DNA from: Myxocyprinus asiaticus
Lineage: Eukaryota; Chordata; Actinopteri; Cypriniformes; Catostomidae
DNA length: 64,000 nucleotides
Direction of reading: 5' to 3'
Assembly (NCBI RefSeq): GCF_019703515.2
Contig: NC_059356.1
Location: 27,519,197 to 27,583,196 of the forward strand
Below, piece after piece: positions 23,908 through 34,927 of the stretch. Below the pieces are notes generated by a model that saw only the letters and a program-made list of their open reading frames with translations, did no database searches and was not told the origin of the DNA. Position numbers and translations under genes: made by a program. Position 1 is the stretch's first letter. Every line of letters begins with the position of its first letter.

Positions 23908-25917
23908 ATGGTGGTCTGTAAACTTTGCAGGGCACTAGGTCATTGATTCTGAATCCCTTGTCCACCATTACAGCCATATCTTTATTCAAAAGAGGGATAA
24001 TGCCAGATTGCCTGAACAATTCTTTGTTACTGACAGAACCAGAATACAGTGAGGAAACAAAAGTAATAGCACCATGTGGTTACACACCAATCATTCCTTT
24101 CAGGGAAGTGTGGGATTTATACTGAGAAAACATCTCACTCTGTAAGAGTAAAGATGAAGGCATCTGACATCTCAGCTCTGTACAGTCAATAATGATTTGG
24201 GTGTCAGAGTATTTGCCAAACACACTCGGCATCGTGGCTCTAATTTCCTCAGGAGACATCCATATTCCAATGGCACCCAGTAAGGTATACAAAAAATTGA
24301 CCCAAGTTTTGACAATCCTGCTGACAGTGGACTGATGAATGTTGAACCCAGATCTTTCTCCTTCAGACCCAGCGACAGACACACCAAGAACAGGAACAGT
24401 TCATCAATCAGTGGAAAGCATCGGCTCTGGTAGGGAGGCAGGGGGGACAAATCTTAGTGGTAATAATGATAATCATTGCCTGGTCATAATAAATGTATGT
24501 ATGTGTTTTTAATTAGATTGAAATAGATATTAGTGTTGTCTTGGGTGCCGATTAATCAGCAAGCTGCTTTTAAAAACAAAATGATGGGTAACAATTTTTT
24601 TACAGTGTCCTTGTTACACATTATGTGTACTTACATGAAATTACAGTAAATTATGCATAATTACATGCAAGTAACCCTAAACCAAACCCTAATTCTAATC
24701 CTAACCCTATAGTAAGTACATGTTGTTAATTAATATTACTCAGTACTTAACTATATAATTACACTGTAACAAGGACACCTTAAAATAAAGTGTAAACAAA
24801 TGATGTAGTATGAGCTATGCCTACCGGTCGGCGAGGTGGATCAGCTGCCTTGTCAGGAGCTGCTGTTGTGCTGGAAGTGGATGTCCGTGTACCAACACGC
24901 ACAATTCTCCTAGTTGCAGGTTCAATCTGTCTCCAAAATGCATGTAGATGATGGTAGCTGGCAAATTTAAAAGAGTGAAATAAAATTATTTATTATCTTC
25001 AAAGCATACCCCATTATTGATGTTAGCCCTGGTAGACCTTGCCAAAAGGCTGTGGCAGTACACTGGCCTGTTAGAATGAACTGCAGCATGATCTGAATTT
25101 TTCTAAGGCTGCATTGTTATATTATATTTGTAGTTTTATGTGTTCATGTAAATCTTATCTTGCTTTTATTCATTTACTTTAATATGGTCCTGTGTTCATA
25201 GGGTTCCCTTTATAAAAGAGTTGCTCTCATTGGTCACCCAGTATAAATAAAGGTTATTGAATGAATGAATGTGAACCCAATCTAGGTCTGCAACAAAGTC
25301 ATTACCACAGGGGTATGCAAGATGAATATCATATGACACAATACGTACCTGGTATAGGATCTGATGTCATCGTCCGAAGCTGAAAACCTCTCCAAGCCAA
25401 ATGATTGCTTCAGTGTAACCTCTTCCAGCCTCTTTCACAGTTCTTCTATCACCTGCTGTTGTGCTTCTATTTTCTCACATGCTATATCCAAAGCTGATGG
25501 TTCTGGTTTGGCATCGTAATCGTGGTACTGAAGCAAAACTTCAACACACATGTTTTCCTCTTCAGTTACTTCATCCTCTGGCCGTTGTGTTCTCTCCCAG
25601 ACGCTTGGTCTGGCTGCCGGCAGAGAGAAGTCGTTCCAGGCAAACAACACAGGCACAACCCCCTCTTTTAAGTGCCGTCGCCCACCGTGAATGACATCTG
25701 TGGAGACGAAATTTCTACTACAGACTGTCGTGGCCCTCTTAATTACCAAATTCTCATGTCTCACATTACGCATCCATATTTTTCTTAACATTTCATCCTT
25801 TGCGAAGTATTGGAAACTTACAGTGGAACTGAACTTCCCTGCACACTGAGGTACACAGCAAAAATCACTGTTAGGATTTTCCCGCCTCTGGTACTTTATC
25901 GGTTTTGACAAAGACAT
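23897..25917 (-). pseudogene. THAP-domain DDE transposase of ISL2EU, truncated
   Basis: A transposase with an N-terminal THAP zinc finger and a C-terminal DDE_Tnp_4-type nuclease. Exon 1 (25917-25349): CCVPQC, W at WMRNVRH, and VCSRNF, where the C2CH His is Asn. A coiled coil (KIEAQQQVIEEL) follows; a TGA at 25435-25437 interrupts it. Exon 2 (24957-24825): HAFWRQIEPATRRI. Exon 3 (from 24426): INQSTVSRI-like helix-turn-helix near 24340, IIIDCTELRCQMPSS with the first Asp near 24180, a TAA at 24080, and VDKGFRINDLVPCK with the second Asp near 23960. It ends PPFLTKK near 23905; the segment with the last catalytic Glu is deleted. Intron borders are consensus GT/AG. Confidence 0.85.
24587..24797. 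mobile_element. hAT-type MITE in an intron of the THAP transposase
   Basis: 211 bp with a perfect 8-bp TSD, AAATGATG, at 24579-24586 and 24798-24805. The inverted ends are GGTAACAATTTTTTTACAG with TGTCCTTGTTACA, and the inverse of GTTTACACTTTATTTTAAGG with TGTCCTTGTTACA. The middle carries degenerate CCCTAA-like runs (24674-24710) that resemble telomere repeat but belong to the MITE. Confidence 0.9.
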
Positions 25918-26097
25918 TTTCTTCTCACTAACATTCAGATATTAAAATTAAAATAAAATAAAACGCAAACAATAATCTGAATAATAATAACTATAGTACG
26001 AACTAGATAGGTTAGCGGATTACTGTTACTTTTCCGGCAAGTGGATGTGGTGAGACCAGTTTTCCGGTTTGGTCAAGTGACGTTCGACATATACCCT

Positions 26098-26458
26098 ATA
26101 CTGCCAGTAAGACACAGACTGTCACTGGTGGTGGCAGTGATGGAATATTGCAGTCAATGAAAGATTTATCAAAATGAAATACAGTGAATATCTCCCCAAA
26201 TAAATGTGGCTTCCTTTCCTTCTTTTTTGTTTTCTGTACACTGAATCTTTAAGATCCATCTAGTTTTAGGTGAGGAGGGACAGAAAGGGTTGAAGGCTTT
26301 GCTCTTGCACTACTTGACCAACCGAAGTCTCATTGTGCTTAGATCTGTCACTTCAAAAACACCTCTGACATCATGGCATCTGGGCTCAGTATCTCCAGTC
26401 TGTTTTACAAAGGCTAGGCTACTGATCATTCTTGAAATCTTATAGAGTAAATGTATAG
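26098..26458. other. No recognised gene
   Basis: Spacer between the ISL2EU-like element and the solo LTR; nothing recognised. Confidence 0.5.
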
Positions 26459-26463
26459 AATAC

Positions 26464-26841
26464 TGTGGAGGTGAGGGTGTGGTTGAGCGCCCGTCTGGGG
26501 AGAGAGAAAGCGGTAAGGACATCCACCTGAGATGAATTGTGACTAATTACCATTTCTATGTTCACAGTGAGAGTCGGGGGAGTTAAAAGATGGCCAGATC
26601 ACAGAGAGAGGAGAGGGACAGACAGACCAGAGTCTACGTGTCTGACCCCTGAGAGAGAGTCTGGTTTTGTGTGAAGCTGAAAAGCGGACTGTTTATTTGA
26701 GTGACGCTGAAAAGCTGTCTTATGTTTTGAGTGAAGCTGTACAGTGATTGCTGATTATTTGTGAATAAAACGAACTCACGTGAACTGTGGAAACCGGTTC
26801 CCGCTTCCTCCTTTATCTGCCCAACCTGAACCTTTGTTACA
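26464..26841 (+). repeat. Solo LTR of the gypsy family seen at 753-1159
   Basis: Begins TGTGGAGGTGAGGGTGTGG and ends CTTTGTTACA. It is flanked by a perfect 5-bp TSD, AATAC, at 26459-26463 and 26842-26846. The sequence parallels the 3' LTR at 753-1159, with the same opening, GTAAGGAC...CACCTGAG block and terminal block, but is 378 bp against 407. GTGAATAAAACG at 26760 supplies a plausible polyadenylation signal. An intact TSD around a lone LTR indicates LTR-LTR recombination. Confidence 0.88.
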
Positions 26842-26846
26842 AATAC

Positions 26847-28012
26847 TTATTCTGAAATGACATTTAACTACTGTTTTTCTATTTGTAATAGAACTGCAAT
26901 GTTACATAACAGAATTTCTTAATTATAGTACATTATCATTCTAGAACTAATCTTTTTAGTTCATTAACTCACGATATAACCTAAGCTGTGTCCCAAATTT
27001 CAATTTCCAACTCTTATATCAAAAGATAAATATAAGAAAAGATGGAGCAAGGGAAGAGAGGGGACTTACTGTAACTTACTGTTCCATGGTAAAAGCTTAT
27101 ATTGCTATATTAAGGCCCTATGTCTAACAATCATAGTCCATAGGTATTAAAAAAAAAATTCTCCTGATGCAGGGGGAATACAGTACCTGAGAAATATCAT
27201 GCATTTGCCTGGGGTATCATCAATCACATTTTATCTTGTAAAAACACATGACAAGCACATGTGCCATGACACACATGTAACGCCACCCCCACTAACACAG
27301 CCAAGAAATTCTGAGTATCCCTTCTCTTAGTCTTAGATTGACATGCCATTATTAAAATTAATTTCTAACCACGACAGTTATTTTTTATGATATATCGCAG
27401 ATAACCCCACCTTTAAACACCACATAATGACAGCACTTTCGCTTAACGTGTCCTTTAGACTGCTTTCTGGCAATAGAGTCCAGGTATCTAGCCGTTAAGC
27501 CAAAAGTTGCACGAGACGAAAGCATACATGAGACTACCCTTGTCTCCATCTACCCTGTTGAAAAGAGCAGCATTTGTTGAGAAGATAAAAAAACACTTAA
27601 ACCCTAAAAGTCTGGCAAAAGTCATGGCAAGCCAAAAAGTCCTGGCAAAAGCAAGATTAAAAAAGTCATCTTAAATTTTATTCATTTAAAAATGCTTAAC
27701 TTTGCTAAGTAAAAAATAATTATAAAAAAAAAAAAAAGTTCAGTTAAGGAAAAAAATAATTTAAAAAAAATACAATAATAATAATAATAATAAACAATTG
27801 TTGCTTTGCTATTTACAACTCCTTAATTTTATGTACCAGTAAATACTTCACTTCACTGAATTTGTGATATTCACATTATTTAAAGATTACTAAAATCAGT
27901 TTGATGGAATTGTGTCCTACAATTCTTAAAAATAAGAATTGTAAGTGTTTATTCTAAAATGAGAAATATATAAATCTTAAAAATAGGCTGAAATATTTTT
28001 AAGTAACTAGTT
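26847..28012. other. No recognised gene
   Basis: AT-rich with short homopolymer runs and an (ATA)n tract near 27775-27792. Nothing coding was recognised. Confidence 0.5.
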
Positions 28013-28716
28013 TACAGGGATAGTTCACCCCAAAATGAAAATTCTCTCATCATTTACTCACCCTCCTGGCCTCCCAGATGTGTATGACTTTCTTTCTTCT
28101 GCAGAACAGAAATTAAGATTTTTTTTAGAAGAATATTTCAGCTCTGTAGGTCCTCACAATGCAAGTTAATGGGTGCCAAAATTTTGAAGCTCCAAAATCC
28201 ACATAAAGGGAGCATAAAAGTGATCCATACGACAACATGTGTTCAGACACGATATGATAGGTGTGGGTGAGAAACAGATCAACATTTAATTTGGTTTTTA
28301 CCATAAATTCTCCTCCCTGCCCAGTAGAGGGCAAAATGCATGAAGAATGTGAATCACCAAAAACAGAAGGAGAATGTGAGAGTGAGAGTGAAAGTGAAGT
28401 GGAGATTGACTTAGCAGGGAGGAGAATTTATAATAAAAAGGACTTAAATATTGATCTGTTTCTCACCCACACCTATCATTTCACTTCAGAAGATATGGAT
28501 TTAACCAACATAATCGTCTGGAGTACTTTTATGTTGCCCTTCTGTGGATTTGCATTAACGTGCATTGTATGGACCTACAGAGCTGGGAAATTCTTCAAAA
28601 AAATCTTAGTTTGTGTTCAGCTGAAGAAAGAAATTCATACACATCTGGGATGGCATGGGGAGGAGTAAATGATGAGAGAATATCAATCTTCATTTTGGGG
28701 TAAACTATCCCTTTAA
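28013..28716. mobile_element. Long-armed Angel-like palindromic element
   Basis: The left end CAGGGATAGTTCACCCC and the right end GGGGTAAACTATCCCTTTAA are inverse. The arms pair over most of about 300 bp: CAGCTCTGTAGGTCC near 28140 with its inverse near 28574, AAATCCACATAAAGGG near 28195 with 28525-28556, and AGGTGTGGGTGAGAAACAGATC near 28259 with 28457-28478. The centre (28300-28430) is a purine-rich GAGTGAGAGTGAAAGTGA segment. The same arms flank the THAP-bearing element at 56003-57672. The open frame at 28261-28668 is a by-product of the arm. Confidence 0.8.
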
Positions 28717-29976
28717 CCATCAGGAAGTCCTTGGTGAACCAGTTTTAAAAGAAAGACCATACTTGTTGACCAGCATTTGTTATTGTGGTCCACCAGCTAG
28801 ACCAGCACCAAACCAACATAAACCATTTTGAATCAGTAGGGAAATTTGTGCTGGTCTAATCAGGTCTCTTGACCTCACTGGTCTATTTTGTCAGCAGCCC
28901 ATTCAAGCAAGACCTCACACCAGTTTATTCACTGGCACACCCTTTCAGAGCTGGTATCATCTCAACAAGAACATTGTGTTTAAGAGTTGCTGGTTTTTAA
29001 ACCATTGGCTTGCCTTCCATGAAGAAACAAGGCTTCAGTTTACATTATTTATGCTTGGTGGAATTAAAAAACACAAGGGTACATCTGGCAACACCTTGTC
29101 TTGCTTCTTTTCAATTGTCAGATCTCTGCTGTCATATTTGACCCTGCGTTGAAGAACCAGTATTGTCATTCCCAGGCTGATTCACAGAGCATGAAATAGT
29201 GACATCAGCTTTGGTGTAATTTGTGTAGTATGAAGGCGGCATAGATGCTGAACTCTTGACCTGCTCCTTAAGGACTAGAAATCCAGCTTTGCATGCACAA
29301 ATGCCTGCAGAGCACCAACATAAAACTGTTATTTGGAAATTATTTGCTTGTCGCACTCAGACAGATGGAGTAGGGATGCCTGTAATCTGCTGAAGGATGT
29401 TGGATTAAAGCTTGTCAAAGCCTGTCATATTTCTTCTTGTGATGGTCAAGCACAAAGAGCACCGCAGCCTCTGGGAATTTATCTATACTGATGTATTCGC
29501 CCACACTGTATACCTAGAGACTATGACCATTGCCCTAGTTATCAAAGTAATTTATACACACATAAACACACATTCATACAAGAACATTAGGGGGAAGATT
29601 GTGAAATCTATAATGTAATGCAATCAACATGTTTCAATGTATATATTAAATGCTCACTCAAAAGAGGATACAAACTGACACAAACAGTCATTTTCGTAGG
29701 TATAATAAAGCAGTGAGACAGCTGATGGCATTAAAGGGTTTTCTTGCACATTGTGTGGCGTAGATTCAATGGCATTTTTCTTTCAAGCCTTTGAATGCCT
29801 GATCCTGACTGTCAGAGTGAATACCAATGATTATCATATGTGCAGACACACACACACACACACACATACACACACACACACACACAGATCAGAGAGCAGA
29901 TCAGTGTAGCTCTTTTACTAGCATGCTTGTAATCTGACCTGTGTAACAATAAGGAGTATCTGAAGAGACAGATATT
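28717..29976. other. Unassigned; ACCAGC-rich repeat debris at the left
   Basis: 28728-28870 repeats ACCAGC-type words (GTTGACCAGCATTTG, CCACCAGCTAGACCAGCACC), like a common fish minisatellite-like repeat. The remainder shows no gene; a (CA)n tract sits near 29851. Confidence 0.4.
29849..29886. repeat. (CA)n microsatellite
   Basis: About eighteen CA units with one TA interruption. Confidence 0.9.
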
Positions 29977-30628
29977 GGCTATGTTCGGAATAGAATATTG
30001 GCTTACTGTGCAGTATATACTGTCTACTATTTTTTTAAACTGTATGCAGTATGCGATGCGATGACCTCTAAATTATTATACGCCATTTTGTAGTGTGAGT
30101 TGTGTGTTCACACTGAAAATACAATGAAAAGAAGAGTACTAAAGTACCCAGATGATGTACTTTTTCAATCGAAAAAAAAAATGGTGGGCAGTGTTGGACA
30201 CTTCATGCAGTGGTTGTGACATGCCTACATACAGGAAGGGGCGGGGTTACCTGGCAGCAATGCCTGACCAAACAGTTGTAATCAATGGTGAATGTGGCAA
30301 CTAGCAAAACTTTTGTGAAGGCAGCACCTTGCAAATGTGAGTTGAATGCTTAACCATCCGTGACCCACGCTATATGAATACGTACATTATCTGAGATACA
30401 ATATAAGTGGTGGACTCATATTGGCTAATGCACTAATGCTAGCACCAACACATCGAATGCATTTGAAACGTCACATCCGTCAGCTGAAAAATGGCAGATA
30501 CTCCTGTGTGGTAAAAAAACATTCCATTCCACGTGTTTCATTTGAGATGATACTACACTTTGAATCACACTAAAAGGGCCAAGTGCATAGTGTAAAAAGT
30601 AAGTGCACAGTATATTTGGGACACAGCC
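29977..30628. mobile_element. Non-autonomous DNA element with GGCT(A/G)TGT termini
   Basis: The left end GGCTATGTTCGGAATAGAAT is inverse to the right end TATATTTGGGACACAGCC. ATT lies immediately outside both ends, a possible 3-bp TSD. Internal phrases (TACGCCATTTTGTAGTGTGA, GTGTTCACACTGAAA) are familiar from dispersed fish MITEs. The class is not fixed. Confidence 0.6.
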
Positions 30629-30890
30629 ATTGTTGTCACTTTACCACACTATATTAGATGTTTAATTCATTGAGTGCCATTAAGTTATCTAAAAAATAAA
30701 TACAGTTATTTTACATTTTGAGCTACAATGACCTAACAATTGGCAGTTCAGTCAAATGAGCCATGATGAGCCTTGTGGTCATTTGTTACTTTCAACATAA
30801 GTCCAGCATGTTGCATTGCAGAAAACAGTATTCCACGCAATGTGCTCTGTTAGTATACTGTGCAATTGGCCGGATGTAATAGGTAGGAAT

Positions 30891-31946
30891 TAGAGGTCAA
30901 CCTATAGTGGATTTTGCAGATAATGATAACTAAGGTGGTGGAAAAGGCAGATAACCGATTAATCATCCGATTAAAATTTAATAAAAAAGTTTCTTTCCTT
31001 ACTATGGCGGGCACAGACCCAAGATTCCAAAATGAATAAAATCCCAGATGCAGTTTATTGTCCAACTAAAATCCCAACAAAAAACTGAAAAAATAAAGAT
31101 TTAATGTATTATCCATTACAATGCTATTTAAGTAGGCTATTTACCAAATTAAGCTTTTTATAGCCTATATATTCACCACATGGTGGGTTTTGAATATATT
31201 ATGTAAGGAATAATTGACGACGGACCGTTGAATTGTTGAAAAATAATGCACCCCCGAGGTGGTAATGCGGTCACAACGCGCAGCGGAGATAGTTGTTGAC
31301 AGTTTTTTTTTTCTTTCATTCCTTTGTGTTCCTCTGTGGCCAGCGCTGAAGGATTCTACATTAAAATGGCTTGGTTCTGCAGTATAACAGCAGCCTTTAG
31401 AAGTAATAAACATGATGGGTTTTATGTAAGGAATAATTAACGACGGACCGTTGAATTGTTGAAAAATAATGCACTCCCGAGGTGGTAATGCAGTCATGAC
31501 GCGCAGCGGATTCAGCAGATTCAGCGTCCTGCTTTAATACAGCTCAAGCCTTCGTTGTTAATTCGAAAACGTCACATTAGAACTAGTAACGGAGGCTTGC
31601 GCTGCTTTACTCGTGGACTTACTGGAGTAATAAGGTAGTGCGTTTGTGCATGTGTGTGTGAGTTTGTATTTGAGGGATCGAAAGAGAGAAACTCAGAAAA
31701 TGAAATACATAAAACCCATTATGTTTATTACCTCTAAAGGCTGCTGTTATACTGCAGAACCAAGCCGTTTTAACTGTAGAATCCTTCAGCGCTGGCCACA
31801 GAGGAACACAAAGGAATGAAAACAAGATTTTTAATTTTTTTAAATAGAAGCTGTCAACAACTATCTGCAAAGATTTTTGCCGATAACCGATAGTTCCAAA
31901 AAGCAACTATTGGCACCAATTAATCTGTAAAACCAATATATCAGTC
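30891..31946. mobile_element. hAT-like family A element, fullest copy
   Basis: The left end TAGAGGTCAACCTATAGTGG and the right end ACCAATATATCAGTC form a decayed inverted pair. TAGGAAT lies on both sides (30884-30890 and 31947-31953), consistent with a TSD. The middle (31195-31512) holds direct and inverted repeats listed separately. No transposase is encoded. Related pieces occur at 1186-1413 and 45786-47745. Confidence 0.65.
31195..31512. repeat. Direct repeat pair around an inverted copy inside family A
   Basis: An approximately 85-bp block (TATGTAAGGAATAATTGACG through ACGCGCAGCGGA) occurs at about 31199-31285 and again at 31424-31507 with few changes. Between them, 31308-31425 is the inverse of 31705-31825 (the CTGCAGAACCAAGCC segment). 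The element therefore carries a segmental duplication plus an inverted copy of its own right half. Confidence 0.7.
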
Positions 31947-31953
31947 TAGGAAT

Positions 31954-32213
31954 GTCATAAAATACAGACACATCGATTATTGATCAGCACGTTATTTTCT
32001 TGATACATTTTTGAGGCATCGAGGTTTTAACATTAGCCGACATTTAAATTAGAAGCCTAATTTGTGTGCTTTCCAATTCACAGTCAGTTGGACTTCTGTT
32101 TAATGTTGTCTGGCATAATGGCTTTGGAAGACCACAAGAGGTTGATATAAAATGTACTGTATTTAATACTAAGTTATCGTCACCTCCGTTACCCCTACAT
32201 TTGTGCAGCTGGT
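31954..32213. other. No recognised gene
   Basis: Short spacer leading into the hAT transposase remnant. It contains CGATTATTGATCAGCACG-like words but no identifiable terminus. Confidence 0.4.
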
Positions 32214-32727
32214 GTGGGCAATGTTATGGTGGATAAACAAATTGGAGAGTTTTGGGGAAAGGGCAAAAGAAGCAAAGTTTGGATTAATTTCGAACTCTGG
32301 GTTGATGGAGCTGGCCAATACCTGGATAAATCAAAAACAGTGTGTAAAAAGTGCAACGCAGAATTGCCATACTCCAGGAATACAACTGATCTAATATCCC
32401 ATATAAACAGATATCATGGCGGATGGCAGGAATGTGCAGTGGAAGGCAATAAATGGTTACAACCTACAACTGCGGAAGCTTTGAACCCTAGGAAAAAATT
32501 ATCAATTGATTCGCCACAGGCAAAGAAGCTAACAAATTGTGTAGCTACATTTATAGTTGGAGATATGCAGCAGCTTAAAGTGGTGGAGAGTCCCCTTTTG
32601 CAACATGTTAGAGGAAATGAAACCGGAGTTTAAGTCACCATGCTGCAAACGCATCTTGAGAAGGCGGAGGGCATCGCTCTTACTACTGACTCCTGGACCT
32701 CACCAGCTACCGACAAATACTAGTAAG
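32214..32727 (+). pseudogene. hAT transposase N-terminal fragment with BED zinc finger
   Basis: The N terminus of a ZBED-type hAT transposase. VWINFELWVDGAG opens a BED finger with CKKC (C-x2-C) near 32345 and HINRYH near 32401-32418 as zinc ligands. Reading then runs to a stop at 32631-32633. A change of frame is needed to follow MLEEMKPEFKSP near 32608-32643 and then KAEGIALTTDSWTSPATDKY near 32660-32720, the beginning of the catalytic RNase-H-like core. The rest, including the C-terminal dimerisation region, is absent. No matching TIRs were seen, so which element it belonged to is unknown. Confidence 0.85.
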
Positions 32728-33576
32728 CCTTTGCAGTAGATTTAAGGGTTTGTTGTAGCAACGAGTAGCCCATTGTATGAAAAAGGCATCGATCCCAAGC
32801 CAAGTAATAAGTCATCTGTATAGTCAGTTGGGCCATTGCCCGGGAACTACCACGGGACCTTCAAAAACCCCGGAACCCTCAGTGCATACAGTGTGAGCTG
32901 ACCACTAGAGCTCATAGGCCCCTCAGCAGATACTCCACGAGCTGAACACCTGGGACCCTTTGGTGCAGACAGTGTAAGCTTAAAACACCAGGGTCTCTAG
33001 CCCCTTCAGCACATACAGCTGAGCCTCTGATTGGCAAGTTACAGGGCTCCTTTATTTTTTGACCAATGAATTTCCATGACTTTTCCATGACCTTTCCAGT
33101 TGTTGGTGAAACTGGATAAAGGTTTTTGAAAATCATTTGTTCAAAAATAGAACATCACTATGGCTCGCAAATACGTTTTATTGTACACAAGAGCAATATC
33201 TAGCCGATTAAATATTTTAGTGCAGAGCATAAATGCAGTGTAAAAATTAAAGGATACTCGAGGCACCATTTGGGGTTCCCCAACTGCCACACCAGCAGGA
33301 CCCTCTGGAGATCCTAGAGACACCTTTTTACCTGCAAGGACTGTTAATGATTCCTTCAGTAACCCCATCATAAGGGAAAGGCTTTGATGCTCTTGAAATA
33401 CATCTTGAATTTCCTTGACTACATAAATAGGATATTTCAGGTTCCTTCAAATGGTATCTGTTGGATTTCCAAAGGGTTCTGCCAGTATTGCATGTGAGGA
33501 ACCTTAAATGGTGCCTAGAGTATCTTTCCATTTTTATAGTGTAGAAAAATGTATACAGGTTTTTTGAAAGAGTGCA
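32728..33576. other. Unassigned, repeat-like
   Basis: Contains near-duplicate phrases (CCCTCAGTGCATACAGTGTGAGC near 32876 and CTTTGGTGCAGACAGTGTAAGC near 32958) and GGTTCCTT-type words around 33440-33540. Probably old repeat debris; nothing coding. Confidence 0.35.
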
Positions 33577-34077
33577 TTACATACTAGAGGTGTAACGATC
33601 TATCGATCTGGATTGATGCATCGATCCAGAGACCAACGATCCAATGTTATCAATACAATGTGTAAATATCGATATAGAAATATTTTTAAGATGTACATTT
33701 ATTTTAATACTCTCATGTCAGTGACACCCGTACGCATTTCCATCAGGCGATGAAGCAACCTTATTACATCCATTTGACTTTATGAGTGCTAAATACACTT
33801 TTCATGTGGGACAAGGATCTGCCTGGGCTCTTTGAAGCTAAATTGTGCTCTGCCATCCGTGTGGCATGCGCACGCGCGAAATGCGAGCTGCATTGACAGG
33901 ATCAGTGCAAGAACGTCAACCGGGCACTCCTTAAAATGTGAGCTCTTGTGACAAACGCTTCCATCAATATTGTTGCGCATGTGACCCCTTTAAATTTTAC
34001 AGGAGAATTTGTCATTTTAAAGTACCATGGCAAAGTTCAACCATATGAAACGTCTTGACAATGCCGACATTCTGAAC

Positions 34078-34927
34078 TAGGGTGACCATACGTCCTCTTT
34101 TTCCTGGACATGTCCTCTTTTTCGGACCTTAAAAAAGCGTCCAGCCGGGATTTCTAAATTTGCGAAAATGTCCGGGATTCCGCTTTAGTTGCATTATGAT
34201 GTGCATCTGGTCTAATACTTTTGTGTATGCGCACATATTTGCATTGCAATAACCCCTCTTTGTAAGTCCCGCCTTCTCGCACACCAATTGGTCGATTATA
34301 AGAGGCGTGCAGCAACTATTGGCCAAACTCCTGCCTGTCAATCTCTCCGTGAATGCGTGAAGCGCTGTTGTGTTCGGCATCAAACAGTTGCTTGACAGTA
34401 GCAGCAAATGACAGCTGAGTGGAAACAATGCCCAAACGAAAGTGCAAATTTACAGAAGATTTGCGCAAAAAATTCCCATGCTTTCGTCCAGGTCGAGATC
34501 CGTGGGAAGCAGAATGTATGACATGTAAAGCTGGCACTTATGTGTCAGTTGCTAATAAAGGTGCAAGTGATTTAGAAGCACACATTAGCTCTGCGAAGTA
34601 TAAAGGGTCAGCAAAAGGTGAAAGTTCATCAGGTAAATTAACAGACTACTTTTTGCGACCAGGTAAAATTATCACATTGCTTCATTTTCCATGGCCATTC
34701 AAAATAATAGTAATAGTAAATGAAGGTACACTCATGGCATCAAATATTTTATTTTAGTACATGGACATTAAAAATAATGTTGGAAATTTGTATTTTTTTA
34801 TATGTACGTTATGCTAATAGAGTGCCTTTTTCTCTGTATTAAAGTTTGCATTCATAGTAACACTGTTTTTAACCCTATTATTCCACCCCACCCTCCTCTT
34901 TTTGGAAAACCAGAATATAGTCACCCT
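34078..34927 (+). mobile_element. Second hAT element nested in the one at 33585
   Basis: The ends TAGGGTGACCATACGTCC and the inverse of AGGGTGACTATATTCTGG are inverted. Outside them, TCTGAAC occurs on both sides (34071-34077 and 34929-34935), with one mismatched base completing 8 bp. It encodes a transposase N-terminal piece at 34428-34757. Confidence 0.82.
34428..34757 (+). pseudogene. hAT-type transposase first exon, incomplete
   Basis: MPKRKCKFTEDLRKKFPCFR opens an N-terminal module common in fish hAT-family proteins. A finger-like segment follows: ECMTCKAGTYVSVANKGASD with C-x2-C, then DLEAHISSAKYKGSA, where the second expected His is Tyr. SSSGKLTDYFLRPG ends the recognisable part near 34665, just before a plausible donor (CCAGGTAAAA); the remaining codons to 34757 look intronic. 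No downstream catalytic exon exists within the element. Confidence 0.75.

Larger units (their letters stand above)
21685..26097. mobile_element. ISL2EU (IS4EU)-like DNA transposon, internally deleted
   Basis: Identified by gene content: a + strand YqaJ-type gene and a - strand THAP-plus-DDE transposase gene, arranged convergently, a pairing known for ISL2EU elements. The proposed ends are GGGCGTTATGCGCAAC (21685) and the inverse of GGGTATATGTCGAAC (ending 26097), similar but weak. No convincing TSD was found, so the ends are tentative. The two genes meet at about 23895-23905, where both are cut short. Confidence 0.72.

Noticed and set aside
24674..24710. CCCTAA-like runs resembling telomeric repeat
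   Set aside because: Degenerate and contained within a MITE with its own TSD; not an interstitial telomere.
28261..28668. 135-codon + strand frame with acidic repeats
   Set aside because: Lies across the centre and right arm of a palindromic element; the acidic run is translated GAGTGA repeat.
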